Positions 20,401 to 33,264 of a DNA stretch of 64,000 nt are shown in pieces (within the stretch, counting starts at the first letter, position 1; the number at the start of each line of letters is the position of its first letter). The notes under the pieces were generated by a model. The model was given only the letters and a program-made list of their open reading frames with translations, did not search any database and was not told where the DNA came from. The stretch lies in contig JAVXUO010002819.1 in assembly GCA_033065855.1 (NCBI GenBank), forward strand, positions 124,001 to 188,000, given 5' to 3'. The position numbers were made by a program, and so were the translations under genes. This DNA comes from Escallonia rubra (taxonomy: Eukaryota > Streptophyta > Magnoliopsida > Escalloniales > Escalloniaceae).

Positions 20401-22522
20401 GAGGAAGACATACACCAACAGATAGACAAAATGGCTTGGTTGATCCAATTACTGCACTTGGCTCTAGCGGGGAAAGGATAATTACTCTGTCAATAACTCC
20501 CAAAGTACAAAGTGATCATAAGAGAGTCTTTTGGATTCCAGAAACACATGCTGTTGATGGGAAATCCAGAGCAACCAAAAACTCCAAAAATACCCCCAAA
20601 ATGAAACCTTTCGTTCAGTGTAATCAAGATATACTGACAGTTGTACCTAAGGTCAACCAGAGCCATGAAAGAGACCACATTTTTAGCTCTAGCATCAGAG
20701 AGGCAGTCTCTTTAGGTAGAACATCCTCAATACCCCCTCCTTTATGTTCACTTTGTCAGCACAAGGCACCGGCTTTTGGAAAACCTCCGAGACAGTTTGC
20801 TTATCAAGAGCTGGAGGAAGCCACAGACGAGTTCTCAGATATGAATTTCTTGGCAGAAGGTGGATTTGGATTGGTTCATAGAGGTGTCCTGAAGGATGGA
20901 CAGGTGGTTGCAGTCAAGCAGTTAAAATTTGCTGGGTCTAAAGGAGATGCTGACTTCTGCAGGGAAATGCGTGTATTGAGCTATGCACAACACCGGAATG
21001 TTGTGCTGCTGATTGGGTTTTGTATAGAGAGAAAAAAGAGAGTTTTAGTTTATGAGTTTATATGCAATGGTTCGTTGGACATCTATATACACGGTATCTC
21101 TCCTTCATATTCTTCATTTACTTGGTTATGCAGCAATCATGTGCAACTTATAACGTTGTATTAGTACAACTCTTTGAATTGGCTATAATACTCATGAGAT
21201 GGGCAGGGAACGAGAGGACTCCTTTAGATTGGCCCTCACGTCTAAAGATAGCTACCGGAACAGCAAGAGGCTTACGTTACCTGCATGAAGATTGCAGGGT
21301 CGGCTGTATAATTCATAGAGACATGCGGCCTAACAACATCTTCCTTACCCATGATTTTGAACCTCTGGTACTTCAACTCGGTGGTTTTCTTTTTCTTTCA
21401 AAGTATCTAACATGCACGATTTAATGTGCTACAAATATAAAATCTATTGATCCGAGCTCACTAGCAGATATCCATATAGATGAGAAACTTTATGTATACT
21501 TCCCAGGCTATATCTTTCATTAGTTCAATTATGTGATTTATTATTCAGGTTGGTGATTTTGGGCTTGTTAAGCTGCACAATGAATGGGATTTTTGTGATG
21601 AGGAGCGAGTTGTTGGAACTTCAGGGTACTGAGCCTTTAGCTTTAATGTGCCAACTCATGCAATTTGTTATCTTAGTATCTTTGCAGAACCTATCTATGG
21701 GCCAATATGGCTTCAATTCATTTTTGAGCTTAATTTCACTTGAAAGACTGGCAGGTGTCATTTACCAACTCTTCCATATTACTTTTGCTTTTTCAAATCT
21801 AGAGTTTCAGTACTTGATATATGGCCAGGATTGACTTGTGGATGTTTTGCCTATTTCATAAAGCTCAGCTCCGTTTAACTTCAGGTATCTTGCACCAGAG
21901 TACTTCAATGGTGGAAACATAACAGAAAAAGTTGATGTCTATGCCTTTGGGCTGGTGTTACTAGAGCTAATTACGGGAAGGAAAACCAGCGACTTGCAAT
22001 GTCATATGGGACGGCACTTTTTGTCAGAATACTTTTATCCGTTAGCTGCACTGGAACCAATCCATCACCTGGCATATAAACATCAATTGCTGGATCCTTG
22101 CTTGGCCTCTTATCAATTTCACGACTTACCCTATGAACTACAGGCAATGGGTCGTGCTGCCTCCTTGTGTCTCCAACAAGATCCGGTGCTCAGACCCCCC
22201 ATGTCAAAGGTTTGTACTCTCTGATAATACCAGTTAAATCTTTGTGATAAAGTGATCATATAGTTCACTCTAAAGTCTTTTTGTAGTTGCTATAGTGTCA
22301 ATTGCTGGATGGAATAAGCTGGCTCCTTACATTATGAGTACATAATAGCTAATAACTTTCCAAAAATTTTAGGTACTTAGAATACTAGAAGGAGGAGTTG
22401 CAAGCATGCCCCTCGGTTTGGACTTGAATTTGGTTGGAAGTAGAAGTGGGCACATGCGGGGTCTGGTTTCAAGCACACAAATTGAATCAAGAAGGAAACA
22501 TTCTTGCAGGCTCTCTCACTGA
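17483..22522 (+). CDS. USP-domain receptor-like cytoplasmic kinase
   Basis: Eight exons with GT/AG borders and consistent phases: 17483-17696, 17760-17890, 19141-19235, 20066-21093, 21207-21367, 21549-21625, 21885-22209 and 22373-22522, giving 726 aa. Residues about 20-165 form a universal-stress-protein fold ([11 protein letters not shown] start; [14 protein letters not shown] end). A low-complexity Ser/Thr/Pro linker follows. The kinase domain starts near residue 390: Gly loop [11 protein letters not shown] (about 410-420), VAVK Lys431, HRDMRPNN (526-533), DFG (546-548), APEY. It matches the plant group often called inactive kinase SELMODRAFT_444075-like, but Lys, HRD Asp, Asn and DFG are all present here, so activity is possible. 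There is no signal peptide or membrane segment, implying a cytosolic protein. The Lys normally following HRD-x is Arg530. Substrates are unknown. Confidence 0.9.
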
Positions 22523-23742
22523 AAATGGTTTGATGATTTACCAGGTCTAGTTGTAGCTCTGTGTCCATACTTGCATTACAGCTTCTTGAACACTTTTTTA
22601 GTTTCTTATGTTCTCTCCTTTTTTTTTTCCCCCCATTTTTACATTCTTCTATGTAAATCATCGTCGTTCTTGGGAAATATCTCGCGGCCCTCTCATCTAA
22701 TTGAATGTATTCGTTCTGAATCAGCTTCTTTTTTGTTCATATTTATTACTTATTACTGCTGTTGGGAAGTAAACATCCGTATTTCCTTCCAATTTCTCGT
22801 CGCTAATCCGTCTCTTGCATAACGATATCCATCTTCATGCCTAACAACTTGCTCGAAAGTTTTATTTTCTCAGCATATAAGTGAAATCAGAATAATCTAC
22901 TATGGTGCTGCTGGCTGCAATAACGAAAACTTCATTTAGTGCAGATTGCAGAAGCCTTAAGAAGATTGCACGAAACGTTTAAAGTTTCCCGCAATGTTTA
23001 CATGTTCGGTTGATCTTAAGATGATTATTACTATGATAGATTTAGTTTATGTAAATAATAATAATTTAATAAATTCTCCCGTTTGAGTGTATTCCTTTAA
23101 TACTAACAGATTTAGTACAAGTAAATATTAACTTTACTCGTTGTTTTTACTTACCTTGACTCGATAATCAATAATATTCTATCTATAGTTGCTTTTAGAG
23201 TTCAATACTATGTTGCACGCACCCTAATCTAACATAAGATTTCGTAAAAAGTCAAACCAAAAAAAAAATATTAATGTAACCGTAAAAGTATTGTTTATGG
23301 TTATGAATCGTGTTGGGCAACTGTTTTGGCCCATATTGGAGTACAATGAGAAGAACAAACTTTGGCAACTGTTATAGATCGTTATGAGCAACTGTCGTTA
23401 TATAAGGAGTAGGAGGAAGATTTCTCCAACCGGGATAGAAGCCAAATTTTTTTCCAATGAGAAATTGTCCTAATTATTTGAAATGTGAGTTTCACTTGTG
23501 ACACATAAACAACATTATCAACCATTTACCCCAATAACCATCCAATATACATACATTTCCGATCAGAAGAAAAAAAAATATAGAAAAAAGGAAAAGAAGC
23601 CCCCACCTAAGCCAGAATCTCACACGTTTGACCAGAGTCAATAACCCATCAATAAACATCAGAGACTGGGCAGTTACACGTGGCACTTACTCAAAACCCC
23701 AACCGTACACGTCAGCAAGCGGAGCCCACCCCAGAGGCAGGC
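22523..23742. other. 3' intergenic region between the USP-kinase and the WD40 gene
   Basis: It holds the convergent 3' ends of two genes. It is AT-rich with no credible frame. Around 23380-23450 the sequence CAACTGTCGTTATATAAGGAG followed by GAAGATTTCTCCAACCGGGAT resembles one arm of the MITE family listed at 34524-34753, probably an eroded copy. Confidence 0.55.
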
Positions 23743-25104
23743 TCAGTACTTGGCGGAGGGTATGGAGTCCCACGAGACGTCGCCCGGGTGCGACTGCATG
23801 GCGGCCATCTGGTTCATCAGGTCCGGCGCCATCTCCGACACGCTCCACACCTTCACCGACTTGTCCAGGCTGCCGCTGTACACCACCCACCTCCTCTCCC
23901 CCGTCTCCGGCGACCCCTCCCCTTCCCTCTCTACCGCCAGGCACTTCACCGGCCCCGTGTGCCCCGTCAGCACCGACAGGCACGTGTGCACCGCCGCCCC
24001 CTCCCTCCTCCACACGCATATCGTCTTGTCCGCCGATCCGCTGAACACCAAGTTCCCCGCCACCGCAAGGCACAAAACAGCCAACTTATGCCCCTTCAAC
24101 ACCCCTCCGTGTGACAGCTGCTTCTCACGCTCCCAAAAATTCACCAGCCCATCAGATGACCCGCAGTAAACCAGAGAACCGGACTCGGTCACGGCCAAAG
24201 ACGTTACGGCGGACTCCTGGGTTAACAGCGTTTGCAAAAAGACGTGTTTGGTCACTTTCCCGTGCGCCTCTCGCTTCCAAACCTTCACCGTCCCGTCGGC
24301 GGAGCCTGTGAAAACCATACCCTCTGCGCTTGCAACGACGGAGTTGACGGCGTCGTCGTGGGCCTTCACGGATTCAAGGCACTTGGAATTTGAGACCCTC
24401 CAGACCTTAAAGGTCCGGTCCCATGAAGCGGAATACAAAAGGCCTTGCTCTTGGTTCATGCTGAGACAGGATATGGCGTCGCAGTGCTTGATCCAGATTG
24501 CGGTACGGTTGCGCTTCACCTCAACGTAATTGCTAGGCCTGACGGAGCACTTGAGGATGTCGAAGAATGTGGGTAGATTGCCTGACCGCTTGTGTAGGCT
24601 AGGGTTCTTCGGGTGGACCTTCCACACCCGAACTTTTCCATCTTGATGGCCGGTGAAAATCTTTCCACCGGAGATTATGATCGCCTTCACCAATCCGCTG
24701 TTCGATTTGAACGCTGTGAATTCCTTCATGTTCTTCCAAACGCGGATGTTTTTGCTGTCCGATCCCGTGTAGAGCAGATCCCGAGTAGCGGCGAGGGAAT
24801 AAATATGGCCTTCCTCTCGGACGAGGGAGCCGATTAGGGCGTTCTGAGGGAGGTTATCTTCGATTTTGGACCACGGGGATTTGGTGAACGGGGATGTCTG
24901 GTTCCACGGCGACATTATCATTGGAGAGCCCTCGCCGCTCAGGCGGTTGGGATCGTAGGCCGAGAAGCTGCTGTTACGGGTGGCGAAATCGTCGTCGGTG
25001 GCGGTTGACATGTTGGGATCGGAGTGCATCATGCTGCCCAACTTCGTCGGCAGGCTGTTTGTCTCGGTGAACATGGGTGCCCTTCTTTCGTCCTCGTCTT
25101 TCAT
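23743..25104 (-). CDS. JGB: JINGUBANG-like WD40 repeat protein
   Basis: An intronless 453-aa protein. A Ser-rich N-terminal region of about 90 residues is followed by a seven-bladed WD40 propeller. Blade-ending motifs are NIRVWKN (119-125), KVRVWKV (157-163), TFKVWRV (231-237), TVKVWKR (272-278), LVNFWER (320-326), TICVWRR (361-367) and SVKVWSV (416-422). The layout and the [11 protein letters not shown]-type blades match the plant JINGUBANG family, whose Arabidopsis member restrains pollen germination in humid conditions; whether this copy has that role is inference. WD40 propellers act as protein-interaction platforms. GC content is much higher than in the flanks, which produces several long shadow frames on the opposite strand. 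The ATG follows a TATA box by about 200 bases. Confidence 0.9.
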   Translation of the reverse strand: MKDEDERRAPMFTETNSLPTKLGSMMHSDPNMSTATDDDFATRNSSFSAYDPNRLSGEGSPMIMSPWNQTSPFTKSPWSKIEDNLPQNALIGSLVREEGHIYSLAATRDLLYTGSDSKNIRVWKNMKEFTAFKSNSGLVKAIIISGGKIFTGHQDGKVRVWKVHPKNPSLHKRSGNLPTFFDILKCSVRPSNYVEVKRNRTAIWIKHCDAISCLSMNQEQGLLYSASWDRTFKVWRVSNSKCLESVKAHDDAVNSVVASAEGMVFTGSADGTVKVWKREAHGKVTKHVFLQTLLTQESAVTSLAVTESGSLVYCGSSDGLVNFWEREKQLSHGGVLKGHKLAVLCLAVAGNLVFSGSADKTICVWRREGAAVHTCLSVLTGHTGPVKCLAVEREGEGSPETGERRWVVYSGSLDKSVKVWSVSEMAPDLMNQMAAMQSHPGDVSWDSIPSAKY

Positions 25105-25304
25105 CTTGAATTCTCTCCAAGATTAATCAATGCTCTGATTCAAAACAAGGAAGACAAAAACTCGAGGGAAAGAGAAGGGTAAGAACCAAAAATTTGATGG
25201 GGGCGTTGGGGGAAGAGGTGGAAGAGACGGAGAGAGAAAAATGGAAGGGAGATTTTGTAGGGGGGATATAAGAGGACGAATGGCGGGAGAGAGGAGAGAG
25301 GCAA

Positions 25305-25320
25305 GTTTATATAAATAGGA
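25305..25320 (-). promoter_or_regulatory. TATA box of the JINGUBANG-like gene
   Basis: TCCTATTTATATAAAC on the minus strand, about 200 bases upstream of the ATG at 25104. The intervening leader is CT-rich on the sense strand, as is common for plant 5' UTRs. Confidence 0.6.
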
Positions 25321-28300
25321 ATGTCGAAAATTCGGGAGCAAAGGAGATGGTGACACGTGTAAAGCGATATCGTGATCGTCCGGTGAAGAGTGATTTTCGG
25401 GTTCGGAGAATCAGGGTCCGACGTAGTACGGTAAGAAAGATGGTCATGAGATATGTACGGTGGCTTGTGAAGCTACTTCATTGTGGCAGCAGGGAACCAA
25501 GTTAATGGAAGGAAACAAAAGAGTTGGTTGATTGGCTTTTCTTTAGTGTTTCAGACTATTGATCTGTATTATGAACGATTTAGGCCGTCCGATCGACAAA
25601 GATTAGCAGATTATCATACCATATATTCGAGGGTAAAATAACTTTGGATGGGATAAATGACACCACAAATTGCCCATTTAAAGGGCTATGATTGTTGCAT
25701 CTTTAGCCCCCGGTACGAACTGCATAACCTTTAGAGTTACCAAATTGCAACTTATGAATTCTGATAGCTATTAAATCGCAGTAATTTCTTAAGATTCGTG
25801 CGTGTTAGACAAACAAAAACGACATTACACTCGGGACGAAAGCGCATATTCATCACCTGGTTTTGTTCACTATAAGTAGGGTTACAAAGGACTTAGAAAA
25901 GAAGAGCAACAACCCTTACTTGGCCTTGAGCCCTTAAACGAGAAACTATAATCTAGAATCAAAGATAGAGAGAAGTTAAGATATTTATAAAACTCGTGCA
26001 TATATAAGAAACTATAGCAGACCCACTCCACATCCCCTCATATAAAGTATTAGAGTCCCACGATATACTAATTTCTACCAACAAAAGACCCACTGTAGTA
26101 TTAAAACCAAGAAAATCGAGGACAAACTACTTCTATTTACAAGCTAGGCACCCACGTAGCGCTATGCATTCATTGCATGGCTCATGCACGAAGTTAAAAG
26201 TCTAGCTACGTGCACTTTTGTGCCTTATTTTCAATACTGTGATGCAATCCATAGGACCATTTCAATCGAAATCTCTATCTCAATAATGTCCAGTCTTTTG
26301 TTTCTAGTAACAATGCATTGTTTTTTGTCAAAAACTTTGCTTACTCCTCTTTACATGGAGATGAATTATGAAATGAAAGTTGTGTATCTTGTGTAGCATT
26401 ACTGTCCCTCATCAACTGCGTAATCACGTATATATTGTCAAAGTGGAATGGGCGGTGTTGATTTTACATGAGAATGATTGATGTTCAGCTTTGTTGTTAG
26501 CAATGACCAAATTGCATAAGATCCCATTCTAGGGCGCCGGGTTTACAAGGCAAAACAGTTTCATGCATGAACCAGTTTGAGCTGCGTTTAAGGTATCCCA
26601 TTTCTTTTGAGCTAATGGATAGAATGAACTGGTTTTTGCACCTCAGACGTCGCAACACTAATGCCCCTATGGCCACGGAGCTGACCCTCACCCCACATAC
26701 AAATGATTGGCTCAGGTGTCCGCATTCTGAACTCTCAAGAGAGGAGAAGCTGATTCACGAGTCTCATATTGCATAGCAGAATAAACTCGTGTTGTTAGTT
26801 CACTGTTTGTGTGTTGACAAGGGGAACACCAACCCAATCATCGTATATACTGCTCAAACTCGATCAGCTCTGTAATTGATTGTGGGTGCGTGGGGCAATT
26901 GATCTTTACTTAGATAGTTGCAGTTGAATGAGTCTATGTTTATGTTGTACGGGTTCCAGTGACAAATAATTTTTGAAAGGTCTTAAACAAGTTATGTTCG
27001 ATCTCTAGTTACAAGACTCGCCAATACTCCAAATTTGGTTATAGGACTAAGACCCTCATAAATTACCTAGTGAATCTCAGAAGCTGGATGCTTAATAGGT
27101 TACATTACATGCGAAGACCCTAGGTAGTGCTCTCTGATTTGGGCCACGGAGACTAGCTATTAACAAGTTATCGTCCAAAGAGTTAAGAGTACTTAACTTA
27201 TTTGGTTCGATAATCAAATCAAACTCGATTAATTTTCTCTTATCTAACAAAGAATCCCTCACATGTCAAGCTTGAACAGTGAGTAATTAATAACTTGATC
27301 AAAGTTCAAACTAAAAGTATCGCATTAAAAGAAAAGATCGTATCAAACTCAAAAAGTAAGTGGAATTTACGCCCATGTTCCTTTCGCCCAAATGCGTGCG
27401 GGGAAGTAACTGATAAAACTGGTAACGATGATGGTAATGTTAATGGCTAAATATAGTGGCATACAAAGTTCCTATTGTCAACGACTATGAAGTCTGAACC
27501 CGCCACAGCGCCACCATCAACTACCTTACCTAAGCAACCGTTGAGAATCGGACACGTAGAACAGTGACGGGTAAGTAACGACTATGTGGGGGAAGCCTGA
27601 GCAGCTGCCACGTAAAAAGAGCCCACTGGTTTGTTGCCCGTCACTTCTACTGAGAGGCTCGAATTGGAAACTGTTTTCTGCCATTTCAACGGCTGCAAGT
27701 CCATTATAGGCCAAGGACCACCACTCCTCCGTCGGCACGTTGCTGCATTATGAATCACTGTTGACTCATAACGCAAAGCAAGAAGATGCACTTGCCCAGG
27801 CTCAGATGCCCCTATTGGGGCTTTTTGTAGAAACTGCATGATTGCAGCGTCACGTTAGGCATAGGGTGCTCACTGCACTGTTCTTCTTTGGGGTTAAAGT
27901 GATGTGGGCATGGGGTTTAGGTCTTTTTAGGACACTTTGTCCCAGTAGCCTGTCTTAGAAAGTAGTCGAGTAGAGAAGATTTGTGCATGTGCAGGAGGAA
28001 ATGTTAAATTGCTTTAACTTGATTCCCAAAGTAATGGTGGAAAACAATTATATTTCCTGCTGGAGCTTCATTTTAATGAAGGTGTCACTTGTAAGTATAT
28101 GAAGCTAAAAGACAAATGAGACATTGTCATGTACGAAAGTCACGACAATATATACATGAAGGTTTAACATTAGAGAGTTGATGATTTCACTCTCAAACTC
28201 AAATAAACATGATTCTAAACTGGCACTATTTATATTAGACAAAGTGCAGCAAGTCGGTTCGGTAAAATTATCGATTCCGGATTAATTAATTGTTACGTGT

Positions 28301-31274
28301 AAAACTGAATTTGATGTGCTCAAGCTCGCACTAGCTAGTTGAGGTCAGCAGGCCAATAGGACCGCTAATACGTAAGCTCGAGCTTATGGTGGCCTCCTGC
28401 ACTCGACGAGTAACAAAAGAGATAGAGCTGACCAATTGAACGATATCAACTATCTTGTCTTCGTTATGATCCTGTCTTCAGATGAACATATGGAATCTAC
28501 ATGTTGAAAGGGCTTTTCTCAATCTGCAAAGGATCCTTCAATAATCCCTTGGAGTAATGGGATGTGCTAAAGCGCTTCATGCTGAAACTTTGAATAAGCT
28601 AAATGAAGAGGCCAAACAACATTTGTTGTCTGTGTCGTATGCACAAAGCTTGTGGCATGAACTAGTACACTTTTGGCCACTCTACGTAGCATATGTACTG
28701 TATCAATGTGCACGAGTACAGACTTTTACGTAAGCATTTCTGACTTCATACACGGAGGAAGAACATATGTGTACATGTACAGGCTTATAGTACTCAAATT
28801 TAATTGGTAGATAAGCATAATCGAGTTTTCTATTAGGTCAGGACACCTGGCTAATCATGGAGGTAGTTCCCCATGCCAGTGGCTAAAAACAGAAGTGATT
28901 TTATAAAAAATTCATTGAATTATGAACTCTGCAACACTTTGTCCCTAAGTTGGGGAGAATGAAAGAAAGAAACATCAAGACCTGATCTTGAGGAGTACCC
29001 AAATAGTTTATCTTATCGGATATGAGAAGCATTTTCATTGCTAGATGGATTTTAATACTCTCTGCTGATAATGATGGTTTGATGAAACCCTAATCCACTA
29101 AGTAGACTGATAAGTTTGTCACCTGCTTGTTGTGCTGTATTCTTTTAGTTAGGTCGTCTTTGGATACGTCTATTGGGTTACCATTTTAGGTTTGTTATGT
29201 TATGCTTGTTGCTGTTTTTCATTATCGTGAACCAAACAACTTATTTACATATTGCACGAAATCTGAACTTCAAGAGTTATAAACCACTCAAACATATAAG
29301 ATGAGTTATCAGTTTTGTTTAAGCAAATCTTGGAGTGAAATTAATTAGTATCGTATGCTTTTGAGAGAAGGAAAATTTGTACTACTAACGGAACCTGCCA
29401 ATAGATCCTCTTTTCTTTTTTTATTTTTTACCAAACGACAATATGTTGATAGAGAGTTAAAAGAGTACAACATAGCCGTATGCCCAACAGAATTTTAGGG
29501 AGACAATATTTATCGAGTAAAGCCTAAGATGCTAGAAGGCAGATCGAACCATGACTAGGTACAGCGAAAAAATGAATCTGGAAAAGTATAAACAATATAT
29601 ACATATACGTAAAAAAAATCAGCTGAAATTAACAATAATGGAGCCCAGACTCAACAAAACTTACTTTAATTAGCAACATGAGTTTTATCACTTTAATAGC
29701 AATTTGGTGTTGCTACGCAATCTTCATACTAGATTTAGTTATTTGATAAGACTCCCATGTATCATTGCTTTATAATGAACTTTGCAGGGTAAGTGGTGAT
29801 TTGAAGTAAGAGGAAAAGTGATTATGGAGGACGAATTAGGATAATCACCTTCCCACAAGGCTATAAGGACTGAAAAACAAGACTAATGTCGCTCTAAAAG
29901 AAGCCAAACATCAACGACCAAAACTTGTTGAAATTTAGGGTGATTGACCCCCTATTAGAAACTAGAGCTACAAACTAATGAACACTTTAGTACAAACGTT
30001 ATCGCCTTGCTATGATTTTACTTATAATTGAGACGGAATTGTAGGATCTATTATTGAAGGAAAAGTTAGGTCAGAGTGTTATTTGAAATATTATTTCCTT
30101 GCTATATGTTAAGCTTGTTTTGTAACTTAATCTGTAAACTCTTCTTTACTCCAGCATAGACATGATTGTTGAGTGAAATTATAATAACTCGAAGCCATTT
30201 ATAGATAAATTACTGTGACTCGGGATAAAAAAGGGTGTTCGTTAGGTTAACCTAGGAGATAATGGTTGATTAATATAAAAATATCGGGTACAAAACTATT
30301 GTGCGATGAAGTTGCTTACTCTCTCATAGTAAGTCATGTCAATTGAAAAGAACTCAGTATTATTTATTAACGGATACATTTTGACTGCAACTCCGGATAT
30401 TGCCGCTGTTAATAAACGTCAGTAAGTATTGTTCATGCAAGCCTGGTTCTGTATTGTTTGTAATTCTCTAGCTCGAAACGCGTTAGCATTGTTCAAGCCT
30501 GGTTCTGACCCAAAAAACATGCTCAAAGGGAGAACAACCTACCAAGAATTCCTATGCATATTTGCGACTTTAACAAGCATATCTAATAATTTTTAGTTTC
30601 ATGTTTGCTTTAGTGCCTATCTTAGTGCCTCGAGCTTTATCACTTTTTACTTTATGCTAACATTATCGGTTTTCACTTGAACATCTACAAGATCTAAACG
30701 AAATTTCATGTTACGTTTCAAGAAAGACACCGTCTTTCTTTTTCAGGACACAACTGAAATCCTTTTTCAAGTTGGAAAGAAAGTTGATCATTCATGTCGA
30801 TGTCAATGTCGAAATGAGCCCATACTGGAAGGAATTTACTTTAAGTGGTAATTAACACTTTCTTTCACCGAATTAGTTCATGATATGGGTCATTATTGAC
30901 ATTGGGACGACCCTTTTAAAGGTAAGCTTGTGTTGCCATGGTAGGAATACAATTTTTGAGGATTTTTAGTCTCCCTTCAACAAGGCTACAAAGTTTATCT
31001 CTTAATTAGTTTCCACTATCCTATAGGTAATACGTTCTTGTGAAATAAGACGGTGCAGTAAATTTTGGTGTCTTGTGTTTTATTTTCTGTGGCATTTTGC
31101 TATTAACAATGTTTATAGACACGGGATGTTGTTGTCATGATTTGCAATCAAACTCGACTTTTGACTTGTTCGGCTAGGGCTTTAACAAGCGAAAGCGAAA
31201 GAGCACCACTAAAAATGAATATTTTGGAAATTTTATTAGAGTACACCCTGCTTTTGAGGGAAAGATGCTTTTTT
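25321..31274. other. Gene-poor intergenic region
   Basis: About 6 kb of AT-rich DNA. The first few hundred bases probably include promoter DNA of the WD40 gene. Open frames near 26500-26780 and 27526-27839 lack recognisable motifs or exon structure. A partial repeat of CAAGCCTGGTTCTG occurs near 30440 and 30498. I found no RNA gene or bounded transposon. Confidence 0.5.
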
Positions 31275-31425
31275 ACGCTTCTAGATTACAATTTTTTTAT
31301 TTTTTTTTGGAGAATAGTCAGAACTGCAATTTATATGACCCGTTGTTAATGGAGATTCGAACTCAGGACCTTTAAGTCATCCCTCGAGATCCTTTGTCAT
31401 TCCACCACCCCTTGGGGTTTACAAC
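31275..31425 (-). mobile_element. SINE, copy 1
   Basis: Read on the minus strand it has a tRNA-like pol III B box (GAGTTCGAATCTC, about 31346-31358), then a body with GGGTCATATAAATTGCAG and an A-rich tail (31280-31305). TTACAA flanks both ends, suggesting a short target duplication. Related copies are at 47325-47415 and 59690-59800. The A box is weak. Confidence 0.6.
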
Positions 31426-32890
31426 CTTTAGACATTTAGAAGTCCAATGGCACAGTTCTATTCTTTTCCGTTATAAGATCACGGGTGTGATAAATGAATT
31501 CTATCGTTGTCACACCAAAAAAAGAAAAGACAAGCAACTTCAGGAAGAAAATGAGGCAGGAATGCTCATTTCTCTAAGCCTGGCTAAGTCATGGACTCAC
31601 TCTAGCCCATGATGGCGTAAGGAATGCAAGTCCAGATGGGTTAACATATCCACTGGAATGTGGATCACTAAACTGAGCCTCTTCTCCGGAAAAAATGAAA
31701 AAAAAAATGAAAACAATGACGAAAAATTGGTTCTAGCAAAAAAAAATTCCCATTAAATGCCCAACAAAAACACAAGTCACAATAAAATAAGTTGGTCTTT
31801 TGGATTAGATTTGGGAGGAAATTTACTTCATAGATATGAGACTACATTGGTACAAGAGAAGATGTTCCCTTAATTTTCATTTATCCTCTAGCTGGGAATT
31901 TAGCTAGGGGGAATTGAGAAAGATGATCTGCAGTCCACCTGTTGAAAGCTAAAGATTTTTTGGGATTTGGTGAGAAACTCATTTTACAGACCTAAGTCAA
32001 GTCGAAGCCTTCCATGTATATTTACCAAAGTCTGATAGGGAAGCGAATTTGGTATTGCAAGGCAGATAGAATAAAAGGGGTTTCCATGGAACTACAACAA
32101 ATGTTCTGCTAATTGCCCACTGCATCACCTTGCTAGTACAAGTTATAGTTTTTGTGTTGGAAGAAAATTAGAAGATATATAAAAGTGGGCTTATAGTACT
32201 AGAATGTATGGGGTAATATACATATATGAGAAGATTCTTGTGTTGTATATATAATTGCCTTTGCACCTTTTGGGAGCTAAGTTAAGGTGCCCCATTGAAT
32301 CTATCTAGGGCTACAAAACTGGCCAAGCTTAATTAGTCAAGTGTCAGCTTCATGTCATGCTTGTCCAAGTTCTATAAAACTAATTAGAATTAGCTCTTCA
32401 GTAAATGAACAAGCCAAGGTTGAGCTCAAAGTTCAGGCTCGTGTTCGTGATTGAGTTGGGTTACTACTATTCCAAAGACCGAATAAAATCGGAAAATAGC
32501 TAATAAAGGTGCATTTTTACAAAATTGTGCAACATTTGCGTACACATAAAATGATCTTGTCAACATGTGTGTTAACTTCATCAAAGAAATAGCTAACTTG
32601 CTGGATGAACTTTAATTTTAATTTCTAACTTTTAATTGATTGAATACAAAAAACCTACGCAAACAAAGCTGCTAACTAACCCAGTTTTAAGTCCATTTTG
32701 AGAGAATACAAATTGCTATTCGACTTATAAAATTCTTTAATATGCACGTTATAGAAATTAGAAAGTATACAACTATTTTTCACTTTTTCACAACATTCAG
32801 CAGACCTGCTTCAAACCCCAATACCAACAGAATCTATGCACCTGCCATATAGCTTTTTCCCCTCTCTTTCTGTACAGGTGTACATTCAAG
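31426..32890. other. Intergenic region upstream of the small protein gene
   Basis: AT-rich sequence with no supported gene. It contains the likely promoter of the gene at 32968. Confidence 0.5.
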
Positions 32891-32902
32891 TCTTTATATA
32901 CC
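32891..32902 (+). promoter_or_regulatory. TATA box of the small protein gene
   Basis: TCTTTATATACC about 70 bases upstream of the ATG at 32968, followed by a C/T-rich leader (CATCCTCTCCC) typical of plant 5' UTRs. Confidence 0.6.
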
Positions 32903-32967
32903 TCCTTTAAACCTCTAGGCTCATCCTCGCATCCTCTCCCTTTTGTTGTCTCTGCGAAACAAAAAAA

Positions 32968-33264
32968 ATGTCTTGCAAAACCCAAGCCATCACTCTTTCA
33001 GAAGATCATCATCACGAAGATACTGTTAACCCAGGAAGCCTGCAGGTTACGAGCCATGTGTACTTGAAGCCCGTCCACAGCACTGAACCGCTGGAGAAAG
33101 AAGTGGTTCTCGGCCGTATTCGTCAGCGCAAGCGCGTCAACAAGGCCCGAACCGCCGTTCAATCCCTTCTCTCTTCCCTCTTCTCTTCAGGAACTGATGC
33201 CAATAACAAGAAAGACCCAGTTTGCAAGGCCAAATGGGTGGACGATGCTTTCGCCGCACCTTGA
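32968..33264 (+). CDS. Small uncharacterised plant protein (98 aa)
   Basis: A single-exon gene with a well-placed TATA box and an A-rich start context (AAAAAAAATGTC). The product is hydrophilic. Residues 3-20 include a His/Asp/Glu stretch (EDHHHEDT). Residues 43-67 form a basic, probably helical segment (EKEVVLGRIRQRKRVNKAR) followed by a hydrophobic Leu/Ser-rich stretch, and the C-terminus is WVDDAFAAP. There is no signal peptide or transmembrane helix. The EVVL-RIR-RKR-NK core and a terminal WVDDAFAAP are reminiscent of a small plant-specific family that I cannot name with certainty. The compact layout and biased composition support a real gene. Function is unknown. Confidence 0.65.
   Translation: MSCKTQAITLSEDHHHEDTVNPGSLQVTSHVYLKPVHSTEPLEKEVVLGRIRQRKRVNKARTAVQSLLSSLFSSGTDANNKKDPVCKAKWVDDAFAAP

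Noticed and set aside
23628-24837. Several plus-strand open frames of 66-144 codons opposite the WD40 gene
   Set aside because: They are shadows of the GC-rich intronless coding strand. Their products are Pro/Arg/Ser low-complexity and the WD40 frame explains the region fully.
27526-27839. Two overlapping minus-strand frames of 70 and 85 codons
   Set aside because: No recognisable motif, no promoter or splice context, and the two frames compete.
31340-31365. Possible tRNA gene suggested by GAGTTCGAATCTC
   Set aside because: Only a pol III B box within a SINE; no cloverleaf can be drawn.
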